A stretch of DNA of 64,000 nt, taken from assembly GCA_037157565.1 (NCBI GenBank), contig JAZHRO010000013.1, positions 77,493,501-77,557,500 on the forward strand, read 5' to 3'. This stretch comes from Thalassia testudinum. Taxonomy: Eukaryota > Streptophyta > Magnoliopsida > Alismatales > Hydrocharitaceae. Position numbers and translations under genes: made by a program. Every line of letters begins with the position of its first letter. Within the stretch, counting starts at the first letter, position 1. The notes beneath the pieces are model-generated. The model ran no database searches. It worked only from the letters and a program-made list of their open reading frames with translations, and was not told the DNA's origin. This document shows, in pieces, positions 11,251 through 24,778 of this stretch.

Positions 11251-13825
11251 TATATCACATCTGCGTGTTGCAAAACACATCACATAGTACATTTTTATGT
11301 ATTTCCTCAATCTAATAACATGTTTAACAACCTCAAACCTCTAATGCAAGCCTAAATTCATATTTCTTTGAAAAAAATCAAGTTCAAAGGTTTGGTTTTC
11401 TTCTAAATGAATTTCTATAGCCAAATCTTTTCCTTTTTCCTTTTGTGTAAAAGTAAAATCCTAAATCATCACAAACAACATTTGGTATCCTTTTTTGCTA
11501 GATGAATGGATCTAGATCCTTTTGAGTTGGCTAAAAAAATATTCTTTTATTGGTCAATTTAAAGAAATAAAAGAGAGAAGGAAAGTGAAGGAAAAAAAAA
11601 AGGAGAGAAGAAAACTTACTTGATAATCAAATCTCAACTTGCCATATGATGTATTACATTATATTATTTATATGAGTACTTTGATCCCCCTAATTCAATT
11701 GCCATCCCCTTTGCTCTCTCTCTCTCTCTCTACTTCTTAACCCTCCGTCTATGAACACCAACTTTGTACCCTTCTACTCTCCACCTCTTTGCCTCTACTC
11801 CTCTGTCATTGCCCTTCCCTCCAAATTCTATTCCAAAAACATCAGCATACATGTTTACATGTTCACACTTATGCACAATTCACTGTTTCATATAAAAATA
11901 AATCCATTTACATGTGATACATATAATTACACAACACGTTCATGCATCGTCAAGTAAATTAAGATATATAATAAATAGATACATACATAAAAACCAATGT
12001 TACGTGAGTGCATGATGTATTACACATGAACCTTAAAAGGTGTTATATTTAGGATATTTTAAATGATGAATTATGTGACACATTCACAAGTAACAAAACA
12101 TGCTATTAGCTATAGCCACTGCATACAAAAAAAATCTATCGAAGCCTTTCTTTTTGGGCCTTATTGGGTTCAAAATAGGAAAAATGGTCTATTCACTAGA
12201 AACAAACAATCATATAAGAGAATAGAAAATTTGATGACTCATTTCTACCTAGAAAAAGTATATGTTTGGGGAGGGTAGTTACTCTTGGAATGTTCCACTA
12301 AATATGGTAGAAAATACATGAATTTACTCTTTTCTCTCTCTTTAGTTGTGTGTGTATACCAACACTTCGCTTAAGCATTGGAAATTTCATAATGCATGTA
12401 ATCTCACTAAAGCGAGGTTTCTAAGACGTAATCATAATGGTCAGGAGCTCGGTCATTGAGTTGCACCCATTATGCGCCACATGGCCTACGTTCTCCATTG
12501 GTTGTGGAGATGTGGCAATAAATATGGTAACTGTTGTCCATTTGCATCTTATTGGACTGACGATTTGTATGCTAGACTGTTCAGTTGAACTAGGGTTTGC
12601 CTAGTCAATAAGTCCTTCAGATGGGCTAAGGGAAAACCAGGTTCGCCTAAATGGGCAGGTGGATAGGGAGCCTTCCCGGTAGGCCTTTTAGTCAGTTGGA
12701 ACTCCACCATTCTGCTTATATTTGTTGGGCAGATATGGCGAGCTTCCTTAGTCTAACCATCTAATTCTTTTAGCAAATTATTTGTCGAGTTAGGTAGTCA
12801 TATATTGTTTGGTTGTGTTTTTCATCCATTATTAATTAGGCCTCATAGGGCTTGTTCTTCGGCCTTTATGAGGCCATAGTAGTTGGACTTAATTGGTGTT
12901 TTTTCTTTCCCTTATGTGTCATAGATAGTAGTTTTACTTCTTACAAAGAGATCATTAGGTTTGAGTTTTACACGTTATACTTTTACCTCAATTATGTGCA
13001 TAATGACCATAATTAACTTAATAAAAATAAAAACAATGTTACGACGCAGAACCTTAATTGAGTGACCAATCAACAACACTAAAACATCCAAGATCTTGTT
13101 CTCAATTACTTTTATTAGTAGATAGAGAAAACACGAGGAAGATTTAAGCAATAACTAAGGCATGTAGAAAAATTTAACCTTTATCTCTATCACCATTACA
13201 TCATATGCATGATTTATTATTTCGTGAATGAATCATTAAATAGACATGCATACAAGACACTCATTGAGGCTCTCCTTCTTAATATGATGACCAATATCTT
13301 CTTAAAAAAAAGAGCCACTTCATTTTCTAGAGTTGGTACAGACTTTTTTCTGTGTTCCCTTAAGTGTGACAGTGCTCCAACACCTGAGCATCTAAGTCCT
13401 CAACATGGGAAAAGAGTTTAGGGCTATTACTAGAAGACAATGTGGAAAGCCATGAAACTCTTTGCTACAACAAATTTGGAAATAACTCTTTAGATTTAGA
13501 TAATCATGAAGTTTCTAAAAAGTGGATTTGGTTAGGTACCGAGGGAGGCAACAAAGAAGCGAAGTGGATGATAAAACAAAAAAAAAAACCCACAAGTAAA
13601 CTCTATGTCCTTAGAGTGGCAAGAGAGCATCACCTTGACCGTGACCTTTTACCACTCATTAATACTGTACATGTCTGCTCCATTGTTGTTATAACTGGTT
13701 TTCCATTTCCACTTGGATAGATAATCAAACACACACACATGAAAAAGTAAGGAATGAACAATAACTCGGTAATGAGAATAGAAAGAAAAGCTAGTAAAAG
13801 TATACAAATATAGCTATTGTATCAG
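11251..13825. other. No gene seen; AT-rich, repeat-like
   Basis: AT-rich sequence with a less AT-rich block at about 12420-12900. Short frames (60-92 codons) show no domain. I see no LTR ends or terminal inverted repeats that would define an element. Confidence 0.35.
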
Positions 13826-13982
13826 TGGAGAAAAATGAACAACTCACTTTATTCTTTAACCCTACCTCTCTTTATATAGAGAGAGGTGGGTGCAAATTAA
13901 TGTAAAACTCTATGAAGAAAACAAAAAATGCATAGCACCACATAACACCAATAGAACAAATAAATAGCTAGAGTCCTTAACA
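13826..13982 (-). repeat. 3' LTR of the Copia element
   Basis: 157 bp, nearly identical to 29446-29601. On the minus strand it starts TGTTAAGGACTC directly after a polypurine tract and contains TATATAAAGAGAG, a likely TATA box. Confidence 0.85.
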
Positions 13983-14100
13983 TTCCCCCTCAAGCTGAAG
14001 CATAGATATCAGTCATGCTCAACTTAGACACACATGTATCGAAGATGAATCTAGCTAGAGGTTTGGTAAAGATATCAGCAATCTACACCTCTGAAGCAAC

Positions 14101-15114
14101 CTAGGAGGTGAAGATAAACTCCTCCTGAATCAAATCTCTGGTGTAATGGCAATCTACCTCCACATGTTTGATGCATTCATGAAACATGGGATTGTTAGCA
14201 ATATAAGTGATAGCCCTATTATCACATCGTAGCTCCATAGGCCCATCAATTTGTACATGTAGATCACTCAGCAAGGATCTCACCCACATCAACTCTACCG
14301 ATGTCTGAGCCATAGCACGATACTTAGACTGCGCACTGAATCTAGACACCGCAATCTGTTTCTTGCTCTTTTAGGTAACTAGATTCGCTACAACATATAT
14401 ACAGAACCTTATGATAGATTTTCTGTCATCATGACTGCTTGCATTGTCTGTGTCAAGTTATCCAACTACGGTCATGGATATCCCCTTAGTGAAGAGAAGA
14501 CCCTGTCTTGGTGCTCTCTTCAAGTACCTGAGCACCATCATGGCTGCATCCCAGTGTTGTCTAGTAGGCCTCTACATAAATTGGCTCAACTTCCCTACTG
14601 CAAAGCAAATATCTAGCCTAATAATCATCAAGTAAAGCAGCTTCCCCACCAGCTGGAAATACTATCTACTATCCACTAGCTCTGCATCATGGTCATACAG
14701 TCGTGCCTTAGGGTCCATGGGAATATTTGCCGGCTTAACTCCTGACATACTTGTCTCCTTTAGAACATCTAGGGCATATTTCCGTTGAGATAGAACAATA
14801 CCACGCCTACTACAGGCTATTTCTATCCCAAGAAAATATCTCAATGGCCCTAAATCCTTCATCACAAACTAATCTGCCAAAGTCCGTTTAATCTCAACCG
14901 CACTTGTTGTATCATCACCAGTGATAATCAAATCATCAACATAGACCAAAAGAGCCACAATACCTTTCCCGATCTTCCTAACAAACAAAGAATGATCTGC
15001 AGATAATTTGATGAACCCCACAAACTCCACCACTTCGGAGAGCTTTTGAAACCAAGCTCTCGGGCTCTATTTGAGGCCATAAATGGCCTTCTGCAACTTG
15101 CATACTGTCCAACA
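14101..15114 (-). pseudogene. Copia pol remnant: end of reverse transcriptase plus RNase H
   Basis: In order on the minus strand: a KLQKAIYGLK block directly beside the LARD junction; the RT catalytic motif YVDD (codons at about 14932-14943); a block with PLRYFLGIEI and LSQRKYALDVL (14662-14865); and the RNase H region with the SAQSKYRAMAQT and VDCHYTRDLI motifs (14101-14349). These are diagnostic for Copia RT and RNase H. Stops between the blocks and an in-frame stop after YGLK make it non-functional. The rest of RT is 8.5 kb away at 23646-24571. Confidence 0.88.
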
Positions 15115-16746
15115 TGTAAATCGCATTTTAAAAAATTATTTAGTTGTAGTATAATGTGAAAACACGTCAACAAATAAATTTATAAAGATTGGTGAGTACT
15201 GGGTCGTTCGCAGGAAGGCAATCTCGATTTATGCAGAAGCTTTTCAATAAAACTAATTCTAATTAGAAATATATATATGTATACATATATGTATAAAGAG
15301 ATATCAGGCATTCAGAAGATCAGAATTTTATTGTAATTAGATAGAGTTTTCACAATGGAGAATCCTAATAAAAATAGATGAATAGCTAGAAGATAGATAG
15401 ATAGAGAGAGAGAGATAGAAAGAGGTAGAGAGACGATGCTGCTTGTAGGATGCTTATGCGAGATGTGACAGCACCTCAGATCCAGAGCACCAAGACGAAG
15501 GTCGGAGCGGAGTTGTAGAAGGAAAGAGGTCTGGAAGGTGGAAGAGAGAGGTCTGGAGTTGATAGCAGTTGTTCTTCAACTGGGGGGCCTTGGGCCTTCT
15601 TTTATAGCTTCGATGAGGGGAAAAGAGGGCATTTTATCCCTTAAAATCGTGCAACAACCCCTAAGCAATCAGATCCGTTGATCAGAAGATCAACAACTCT
15701 GATTTGGCCTCAAAATAACTTCATATGCGCCCTCTACGCTTTAGACGCACGAGATGCTGACACATGTGGCACGCTTGTAGCCCTCGGATAGCCATCGTAC
15801 GACTCCGCTTCCTCCTTTAGCGCACCCAATGCCCGTTTCTCTTCTTCACGCTCGCCGATCGCTCAATTTAAGCGCCCAATCTTACGATCATACAGCTTAA
15901 AAATCGCGCGCACAACCTTCGCGTTGAAGAAAATGCATTTGTTCTAGCATTCAGCCATGGCGCGCTCCAGTCTCGACACGTGGTCGCGCCTGCGTGCGCT
16001 GATCTCCATCCAATGGGGCAATAACGCCCGCGCACGACTCTTTCCTGGTTTGAGCATCGCGTGGCTCGAACTCGCACGCTTCACTTCCAGCGCAAGTGTG
16101 TGAGCCAACGTGCTACGCGTGTGTTCTACTAAGGTTTCCTCTTTGTGTCTAGTTATCCTTAGCAGTTGGATGGTTGGCGTGGATACATCGTGGACCGTTG
16201 AATGGCCATCCAACGGTTGAGAGCGGACAAGGGATGGTCTTCAGAGATGGGCCAGCGGTGAGGGCGGCTGTGATGGTGCCATGTGGCGCCATCATGGCCG
16301 TCCATCTTCTTCTCTTTGTATCTGGTGATGTAGACTTCCGATCGGGTTGATTTTTGCACCGTTGGACTACAATCGTTGATCCGGATCCATTCGTGCAGTT
16401 GGATTTTTCATCTAAGGCTCAGATCTTTGTCCTTTGACTCCATGATCTTCGTTTCTTATAGACTGCACACAATGCTCTGGTTGTCTGATCGAGACGATTT
16501 CAAAAGCATTAGACTCCCGTCGTCGTTCTGATCAAATCTATTCGGTCTGATCTGTCATCCATGGTTTCGAATCATCTGCGATTAAAATTATCTCTCATTG
16601 GTATAAAAAATGACTATATTATCTATGCAGCTAATCAAACTAACCATCATGTAAATTATGATGCCTATGAATGCATTATTCCTAAGTTATGCTGAAATCT
16701 AGCTTAATTCAGGGGTTTTGGGTTGCATGGTTGCTGTGCAATCACA
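15115..16746 (-). repeat. 3' LTR of the LARD-like element
   Basis: 1632 bp; on the minus strand it runs TGTGATTGCACAGC ... ATTTACA and aligns throughout with 22068-23645. A minus-strand TATAAAAG near 15600 leaves about 1.1 kb of U3 upstream. Confidence 0.85.
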
Positions 16747-19383
16747 CCCCCATGCCTAAATCATGCTAGTCCCTAGCAAATGCAAGACTAAATGTGAAGT
16801 GGTTCTACATGAGTAATTTTTATCAAGAGTTTGATTAGAGGTTTATGTCTTTGGTTTTCATCAGAAGCTTTAGTAATCTAGATAATCATGAATGTGTTTT
16901 GTTGTATCATATGCAACAGATCCAAGTTAAAGACAATCCTTATCTAAAGCTCGCACTTGAACCTTAGTAAAAATCTATTGGGATAGGCAGACTTCTCCCC
17001 TCGGGGTTATAAAGTAGCCTGTATATTCAGCCTTGGCTTCTGGCCTAGGTAGAAGATGATTTGAGTCAAGTGGATTTGTATTTGGTGACTCATACTCATT
17101 TGGTGCAGTACTTTAGAACTTAGATTTTCATATTATGAAATAATTCAACTTAGAGAGAGGCAAGATACTGTGCTCCTTTTTAATTCCTTTGTATTCATTC
17201 TCTCTCTTTCTGTTTCTTTTTCGTTTTCTTTTCTTTTCTTTCTATTTGAGCACGCAATCTTACCAAATTTATCAATATATTTGGTGGTCTCTTTTGGCAT
17301 TAATACTTTGATTAAGTTCTGATAACTCTAAGACTAAATCAGAATTCCTCAGCCCGTATTCAGGCAGCCAGAAATACAAAAAAGTAGGTCAAGACTCTAT
17401 TTGGTGGATTGTGAGGCTGGTAGGTGTTGTTTCCTCATTACTTTGAAATAAACTCTAACTCATAAACTCATTTTTTTCTGGTCTTTTCTTTTTCCTCTAT
17501 TTTTTCTTTTTTTTCTTTTTTTTTTTCGCATCCAAATATTTACTACGCAACGTAGTATTGCATATAAACTTTTATTTAGGAGGCATTATTCGGGATTAGG
17601 GGTGTTCAAGAGGATATCGAGTGGCTTATTTGGTGAAAGTGTCTTTTCTCAACACCGGGAAGGGAATTGATAGGATAGCGTATTTCTAACCTTGACATTA
17701 ATACCCTCCTTCAGCTGAGGATTCCGTAAAAGATGGTCGTGACCATTCACCTCAGTCCTAGTTTTATCAGAACCCACTCTCTGCGTATTTGCCTTATTTG
17801 GTAGCTCTCAAGAGATTCGCACTAAGAACTTGTACGCAGAAACTGAGAGCAAAAACTATGCCAAACTCCGAGTATCATTATCCAATTATCCAGAAGTTAA
17901 GATTCCTCATACTAGCCTTAGAGCAGCAGTAGACTTTCTACTCTCACCTCACACCTGTTTGGTGGATCTGTTAGAAGATTGTTTGCCTGACTCCCTAATT
18001 ACTGCCCAAAGGCTCAGGAGAAGAAGCACTGCTTCTTTTCGACAAACTAAAGATGTTTATCGGTCTTCATAGAGGATCCATTGCAAATTGTACGTGTAAA
18101 TGTGAAATTGTACTGGATTCTAAACTCAAGAATCAACTTAAAAATAAATCCCTTATAAAACCTTAATAAAAATTCTTTATGCAATTATTCTTTTGACATA
18201 AAAATAAGACATGCAATGTCCACCCCCTATGCTTATTCATTACAATGTCCTCGTTGAAATGTATGCATGAAAATCAAAATATAATAAGCAGGAGGAGGGG
18301 ATATCACCTGACTATTCTTGTTAATCCAAGTCATCATGGATGAAGAGGATGCAAAGCTACCTATAATGAATATTGGGTTGCCTCCCAGCTGGTGCTAAGT
18401 TTAACGTCATTTGCCAGACCTAAACCTAAAAAATGAATGACCAGATTAATGAGTTGAGTCAGGATTAAAATAAAGATATGATCATGCACAGCAAGGATCA
18501 GTGATCCACAAATGCAAATCAGCTGATGGTGAATACCAAGTCTAAAAGGTCGGAAAATGAAGTGAATGGGCTTGAAACTAATTGCAGCCATATGCTACAA
18601 AAGAAAGAAACATTAGTGTCGGTGCCAGAGTGAAAAGTAGATAGTGGCAACCCTAAAAAGTGATGCATGAGGAAGGCAGAAGAGGTGGATACAGGGTGGT
18701 TCGTGGGGAATAAATCATATGGGTCTTGAAAGTGATGGGAAATGAAAGGAGGAACCCGAGTGGTGTAGTCTGAAATGGTATAGGAAACCACTTCGCAAGT
18801 CAAGTTAGGTATTGATGGATGTCAAGTAGGTGAGTCAAATAAGATTCAGTCATCCATCTCACTAGTTTTGGACTTATCAGAATTCTCAATCTTATCCCTG
18901 GGGTGATCAAAAATCTTATTTGAGTCACCCAAATCATGATGCAAGTCTTCAAATGTAATGGACGGAAATTCATTATTCCTTAAAATCACAACCCCAGGGG
19001 GAGTAAGATCAAAATCTAGATTAGTCAAGATCTCGAATTCTTTCAATTCTGTGGACTTCTGAATTTGATCCTAATTATCTTTCTCTTGAATTAAATTTTT
19101 TAAGAGATTATTTTTCTGTTCCTCATCAGTCAAATCAAACTCCTGAGGATTCCATGATTCAACTAAACTCTTTGCTTCTTCAAATAGATCCTCACAAGTC
19201 ATCCTCAGTAATTCTGCAATTTCTTGAACATCTTTTTCATAAGGGGATTGTTTGTCTTATTCAATCTCGAGATGTCGAGGATAAGAGTCAGGGTTTTCCT
19301 CAAGACTTTGGTGGATGGGAAGAGAAGGGTGCGAATTAGCTAAAACAGAAGTGAAAGCAGATTCAGCTTCAATATGGGATATC
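16747..19383 (-). other. Non-coding 3' half of the LARD interior
   Basis: Pyrimidine-rich plus strand (17170-17530) and scattered short frames. I see no pol or env domain. The five C residues at 16747-16751 are the complement of the polypurine tract beside the 3' LTR. Confidence 0.55.
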
Positions 19384-20822
19384 TTAGAAGCCAAATCCAG
19401 ATATCAAATCGTTTAAGCACATCTGATCATGGTAATCCTTAGATAAGATGACATTAAAGCCATCCAATTGTGCTTGGCTGGGAGTGTCACAGTCCGCAAT
19501 CTTTCTATCTTCTTGATCTTGCTTTGATCTTCCCAAATCATCCATGTAGTCCAATTGTGTGTCTTTAAACATAAAAGACTCATACTCCGGCCCACCATGG
19601 ATTGGCTCCTCAAAATAGAATGGTTGCAATTCAGGCATAAATGAAGATATTCCTCAACTGAGCCTTTCTCCTTAAAGTTAGTTTTTGGGATATTAAAAAG
19701 GATCTGTTCTGCATAATCACAGGGCTGGTGGGAGGGCTTAGTGTTTGTAGAGGTTGGGATTTGATAAGATGTCATACTTAATGTTGGATCCTCAACCTTG
19801 AGTGGCTTACCACTAACTTGTGGCATACTCAGACCAGTTTTATCACCTTGTGCTTTCCGAATTCTAGTGAGCTATTTTGTCAGATTATTTGTATTTCTTT
19901 TATTAGCTTCTCTCATCCCCTGGACTACCTGGAGTAATTGGGCGATCTCAGGATCACCACCATGGTTAGGGATTTGAGTAGGCTGACGATAATAATTTTT
20001 AGAATTTCTAACCTCAATTAAATTAGAATATCTATCATCTGAATACCTAGGGTAAGAATTATATCCTTGGTTTAGTGTTGTACGGTTATCCCAATAAGAA
20101 GGTGAAGTTGTTTGGGTGGAATTGGGATAATTTGCAAAGTGATTTCGAGGATAGAATTGATATTCTAGGTATTAAGACTCTGAGGCATATCCCTGATTTA
20201 GGGAGAGATGAGTTTGGCTGAATCGATCAAGATAGTTGGTCATGCCAAACAAGTGTTGGTCCTGCATGGAGAGAGTCTTTTGAGGTTGTCGAGATCCTTG
20301 ATATCCAACGATTCGTGTGGAATTCTAGGTAAGCGTAGCTATAGCCGAGGAATATGAGGTGTAGGTAAGGGAATCACGTCCCAGATGTTGAGGAGAGTTC
20401 TCCCATCCTGAAGTAGTTAAAGTAAGGGAAGGGTTGGGATAGGGAGAATAGTGTGAGGCAAAAGAGTATGGGTCCATGCTTTCCTCCTCAATCAGTTCTT
20501 CCTCATGGCAATTGGCTATTGGAATGTATTCAGAAAAATTGAGTCTTCTCCTTAGTTTACTCTCTAAAGGTGGTACCAAGTTAGGATTCAGAGACCTTTT
20601 AGCATCCATGTACCAGAAGAAGGTTAATAGATGAGAGAGAGAAGACAGATGAGAGAATTCCCCTGCCCTCTCAATGCAAGCAATTAAACTGGTCCTTAGA
20701 GTGTTAACCCTAAATAGACTTAATCCTGGTTTTCCAAAACACGATTGGGTTAGGTCAACCCTTGAATTACTTGGCTGGCTAGAAGGGTGGGATCCCTTAG
20801 GACACCCCGCACGGCGAGACAC
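19384..20822 (-). pseudogene. Degenerate gag-like frame of the LARD element
   Basis: Minus-strand frames at 20325-20822 and 19384-19826, with shorter pieces between, read as one broken protein rich in Ser, Pro, Asn and Tyr and in acidic stretches. It starts several hundred bases after the primer-binding site, where gag would lie. No zinc knuckle or known gag domain is recognisable, so gag-like is a positional inference. Several frameshifts and stops interrupt it. Confidence 0.4.
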
Positions 20823-22037
20823 AACTAAGGGTTAACGTGGTTACCGCATCGACTTTTCTTGTCACCAGTGGGTCCAAGTAGATAAAGCCTTGACCTTAGC
20901 CCAATGTAGTTTTAAGTCCCCAAGTCTATTAGTTCTGCCTAGGGCATGTCTACTCAATTTTAGGCTTAGCTTTGATTGTGCTTTTGGAATATGATGGGCG
21001 TTAAGGGGGTGTTTGCCCTTTCAGAGATGTGAAGTACTTAGGCAAAGGGTTCATAAGAATTTTTTTATGATGAAGTGAATTTTAGGATTCAAATGCTTGT
21101 GTTAGTGAATTTTAGGGTTCACTTGATTTAATCTCTTTAATCAAGGTTCTGATGAGGCACACAAGAGTTTTTGCAAATCCCAGTTTGTTTAATAGATTCC
21201 CTTTAAGTATGGAAATGTGGGTATGCTCCATCCTTAATATGAAACCCTAGAAGTAGATAGTGCTAAGATGCTTCTTTTAAGTCCACATTCAGGGAAGTGG
21301 TGTGACCCAAGAAATGCAATCAATTGGTCCTATTACACCACTAACTAGGCACTCAAAAAATATTTTTCAAGAATTTTAATGCACGTTTTCTATTTTTTTC
21401 TGATTTAAAATGTACTGGGGGTTTTGCAATCTATTTTGACCCTCAGTTCGTGATTGAATAATCCATGCAATCAAACGTGCAAAAAATATTTTTTTTCTGA
21501 ATTTTCTTAAATTTTTTATTATCACAAAAAATTAGTGCCATAAATTTAAAGTCAATCAGAATTATATAAAACTTCCTATGATATTTTGAACTTCAAAAAA
21601 TCAGTAACAATAACCAAATTGATAATAGATCAGTATGTGAATTTTTAAAATTTTTCTATAACTCTGATTTGCACAAAATTTGGATATGTTGTTCTTGACT
21701 TTGAAATCTATGTCTAATAAAAATTTGAGAATGTTTGGACGTGCGAGTCTTTGAGAATTAAATTTTTAAGACAAAATTTTATTTCAGAAAATCAAGAGAG
21801 ATTTTTTTTTAATAAATAAACAAATTCTAACTAATCCTAAGGTTCAAGAAAATCCTAATTTTTCTGAAATCTAACTAATCTAACCTACGGGTATTTACCT
21901 GAGATTCGAACCCACACTTTCTCCATTGTCATGTTTGGTTCAAATTTCTTCGTTTCTTACACATATGAAATTAACGAAAAATTAGTAAATTAGAAATCTC
22001 AAATACATAACGAAAAGTTTTAAAAATTTCCGTTGGC
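20823..22037 (-). other. Leader region of the LARD-like element
   Basis: Between the gag-like frame and the primer-binding site the DNA is AT-rich, with no frame above 60 codons that I can support. It probably is the untranslated leader. Confidence 0.45.
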
Positions 22038-22055
22038 TCCCAGGCAACGACACCA
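22038..22055 (-). other. Primer-binding site, tRNA-Asp type
   Basis: Minus strand TGGTGTCGTTGCCTGGGA differs at three positions from the TGGCGCCGTTGCCGGGGA site of plant Gypsy elements primed by tRNA-Asp. Two of the changes are C-to-T. It lies 12 bp from the 5' LTR. Confidence 0.65.
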
Positions 22056-22067
22056 ACTTGTCAAGTG

Positions 22068-23645
22068 TGTAAATTACGTTTTAAAAGATTATTTAGTTGT
22101 AGTATAACACGAAAACACATCGACAAATAAATTTATAAAGACCGGTGAGTACCAGGTCGTTCGTAGGGAGGCAATCTCAATTTATGCAGAAGCTTTTCAA
22201 TAAAACTAATTCTAACTAGATATATATATGTATATATGTATAAAGAGATATCAAGCATTTAGAAGATCAGAATTTTATTACAATTAGGTAGAGTTTTCAC
22301 AATAGAGAATGCTAATAAAAACAGATAGATAGATAGGGAGAGAGAGAGATATGAGGTAGAGAGACATTGCTTATAGGATGCTTATGCAAGATGCGGCAGC
22401 ACCTCACATCTAGAGCATCGGGACGAAGGTCGGAGCGGAGTTGCAGAAGGAAAGAGGTTTGGAGGGTGGAAGAGAGATGCCTGAAGTTGATAGCAGGGGT
22501 TGTTCTTCAACTGGGGGCCCTGGGCCTTCTTTTATAGCTTTGATGAGGGGCAAAGAGGGCATTTTAGCCCTTAAAATTGTGCAACAACCCCTAGGCAATC
22601 AGATTCGTTGATCTAGAGATCAATGACTTTGATTTGGCTTCAAAATAACTCCATATGCGTCCTCTACGCTCTAAGCACACAAGATGCTGAGATGTGGCAT
22701 GCCCGTAGCCTTCGGATCGCCATCTGACGGCTCCGCCTCCTCCTTGCTCAAGGCCAACGCCTGCTACTCTTCTTCGTGCTCGCCTCTCGCTCAATTTGAG
22801 CGCCCAATCTTATGATCAGACGGCTTAAAAATCGCATGCACAGCCATCGCGTCGAAGAAAACGTGTTTGTTCCAACGTTCAGCCGCGGTGTGATCCGATC
22901 TCAACACATGGTCGCGCTTGAGTGCACCGATCTCCATCCGACGGGCAATAGAGCCCGTGCGCGACTCTTTCCTGATTTGAGCGTCGCATGGCTCGAACCT
23001 GCGTGCTTTACTTCCAGCGCTACGTGTGTGTTCTGTTAAGATTTCCTCTTTGTGTCTAGTTATCCTTAGCCGTTGAATGGTCGGCATGGATGCATTGTGG
23101 ACCATTGGATGGTCATCTAACGGTTGAGAGTGGGCGAGGGATGGCCTTCAGAGATGGGCTAACGGTGAGGGGGGGCTGTGATGGTGCCATCATGGCCGTC
23201 CATCTTCTTTTCTTTGTATCTGGTAATGTAGACCTCCGATCAGGTTAATTTTTGCGCCGTTGGACTACGATCATTGATTCGGATCCATCCGTATGGTTGG
23301 ATTTTTCATCTAAGGCTCGAATCTTTGTCCTTTGGCTCCATGATCTCCGTTCTTTTATGGACTGCACACAATGCTCTGGTTGTCTGATTGAGACAATTTC
23401 GAAAGCATTGGACTCCCGTCGTCGTTATGATCAAATTTGTTCGGTCTGATCTGTCATCCATGATTTTGAATCATCTACAATTAAAATCATCTCTCATTGG
23501 TACATAAAATGATGATATTATCTATGCAGCTAATCAAATTAACCATTATGCAAATTAAAATGCCTATGAATGTATTATTGCTAAGTTATGCTAGAATCTA
23601 GCTTAATTTAAGTGTTTTAGGTTGTATGATTGCTGTGCAATCACA
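22068..23645 (-). repeat. 5' LTR of the LARD-like element
   Basis: 1578 bp; collinear with 15115-16746 but visibly diverged by substitutions and small indels, so the insertion is not recent. The right end CAATCACA meets Copia RT sequence directly. Confidence 0.85.
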
Positions 23646-24571
23646 TACACACTCCCCCTGGACCTCGTAACCGGGGAGCTGCTGCATGTAGACCTTTTGT
23701 AAATCTATATAGAGAAATGCATTCTTCACATTAAGTTGGTAAAGATGCCGATCTCGCTGAACTACCACTGAAATCAAAATCCTCATTGTAGGTAACCGAG
23801 CCACCGGTGAGAATGTCAAAAAAGTCCACCCATATGTCTAGGTGAACCCTTTGGCAACAAGTTGGGCCTTGTTGCGTGCAACAGACCCATCTGGATTGTA
23901 CTTGACTGCAATCACCCATCTGCTACCAACTATTGTAGCACACTCTGGTAAAGGTGTAAGATCCCAAGTACCACGTGACGTAAGACTAGTTATTTCATCC
24001 TCCATAGCCTGCGCCACTTTGGATTAAGCATAGCTTGCTGGTAGGTGGCAGGGATTGATATGGAAGAAAGAGCACGATAGAAGCTCCCAAAAGCTAACCG
24101 AAGGCCATCAGTGCCAGACTACCTGTAACATGGTATCTGGACTCACAGGTGTAGGGTGCCCTCCTAATGGCCATAGGAAGGTTAAGATCAGCTATTTGAT
24201 CCTCCTGTACTGGCTGTGAAGTAGAAATATTCTCATCCAGGTATCTATTATCAGAGGGTGCCTTATCATCATTCTACAACCTATCTGTGGTCTCCTAAGA
24301 CGGAGACGGTGGAGTCTGTGTGGCTTCTGTAGGAGGTGGCATCGAAAAAGTGCTGTGAGGTCGCTAATATGTAACAATGGGTTCGGAGAACTTCACAGGA
24401 CTGGTCGTAGTAGGTGGGGGAGTAGAAATATGTATCACCTCCAAGGGAATAGGAGGTATAGGCATGGGAGCCTCCGTAACCTCAGGAGATAAACTCCGGG
24501 CAGCAATAGAAAAATGTGGAATAGACTCATGAAACGTAACATCGGCACTCACATAGTGCCTACCAGTAAGA
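23646..24571 (-). pseudogene. Copia pol remnant: integrase-RT linker and N-terminal RT
   Basis: On the minus strand, reading away from solo LTR B: DPLTGRHYVSADVTFHES (the Copia integrase C-terminal GYxP-to-linker region), a Pro/Thr-rich linker, then an RT start with a VARLPTMRILISV block, QLNVKNAFLYIDLQKVYM (the RT first catalytic-Asp region, here LNVKNAFL where LDVKNAFL is usual, so Asp is replaced by Asn) and PGYEVQGEC, which is cut by the LARD element. Several in-frame stops are present, as expected of a dead copy. Confidence 0.85.
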
Positions 24572-24607
24572 GGATCTGTAAAGACCCATTCTGTTCTGAG
24601 CCTTTTA

Positions 24608-24648
24608 AGACGTCTGGTCCAACGTCTGGACCCCTTTCCAGACGTCTG
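24608..24648. repeat. Palindrome lattice at the start of solo LTR B
   Basis: ACGTCT cores at 24610, 24622 and 24642, steps 12 and 20. A step of 12 means two 12-bp palindromes abut directly; a step of 20 leaves an 8-bp spacer. Confidence 0.72.
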
Positions 24649-24769
24649 AAAATTGAAAATTTTGTACGCATGGTCGGGTCTAGATGCTGGCTGCACGTAG
24701 ACAGCCCTCGTCCCTTCTCTCTCTCTTCTTTTCTCCTCCACCGAACCCTAGCCGCTCCCTATATATAAC

Positions 24770-24778
24770 CCCTCTCCC
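24770..24778 (+). promoter_or_regulatory. TATA box of solo LTR B
   Basis: TATATATAA, about 195 bp from the LTR start and followed by a pyrimidine-rich stretch. Confidence 0.55.

Larger units (their letters stand above)
15115..23645 (-). mobile_element. Non-autonomous LARD-like LTR retrotransposon nested in Copia RT
   Basis: Two 1.6-kb LTRs flank 5.3 kb of internal DNA without any protease, integrase or RT signature. A primer-binding site related to the tRNA-Asp type of plant Gypsy elements lies 12 bp from the right LTR, and a GGGGG tract abuts the left LTR, so transcription is minus. Long LTRs with a pol-less interior fit the LARD class. Near 18375-18388 the minus strand has CTGGGAGGCAACCC, a block I know from the 3' non-coding part of plant Gypsy elements. 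The insertion cuts Copia RT between GEC and TVCKLQ. No clean 5-bp duplication could be read; flanks have probably mutated. Confidence 0.82.

Noticed and set aside
15110..15119. Target-site duplication of the LARD-like element
   Set aside because: The 5 bp next to each LTR end do not match convincingly under any border choice I tried.
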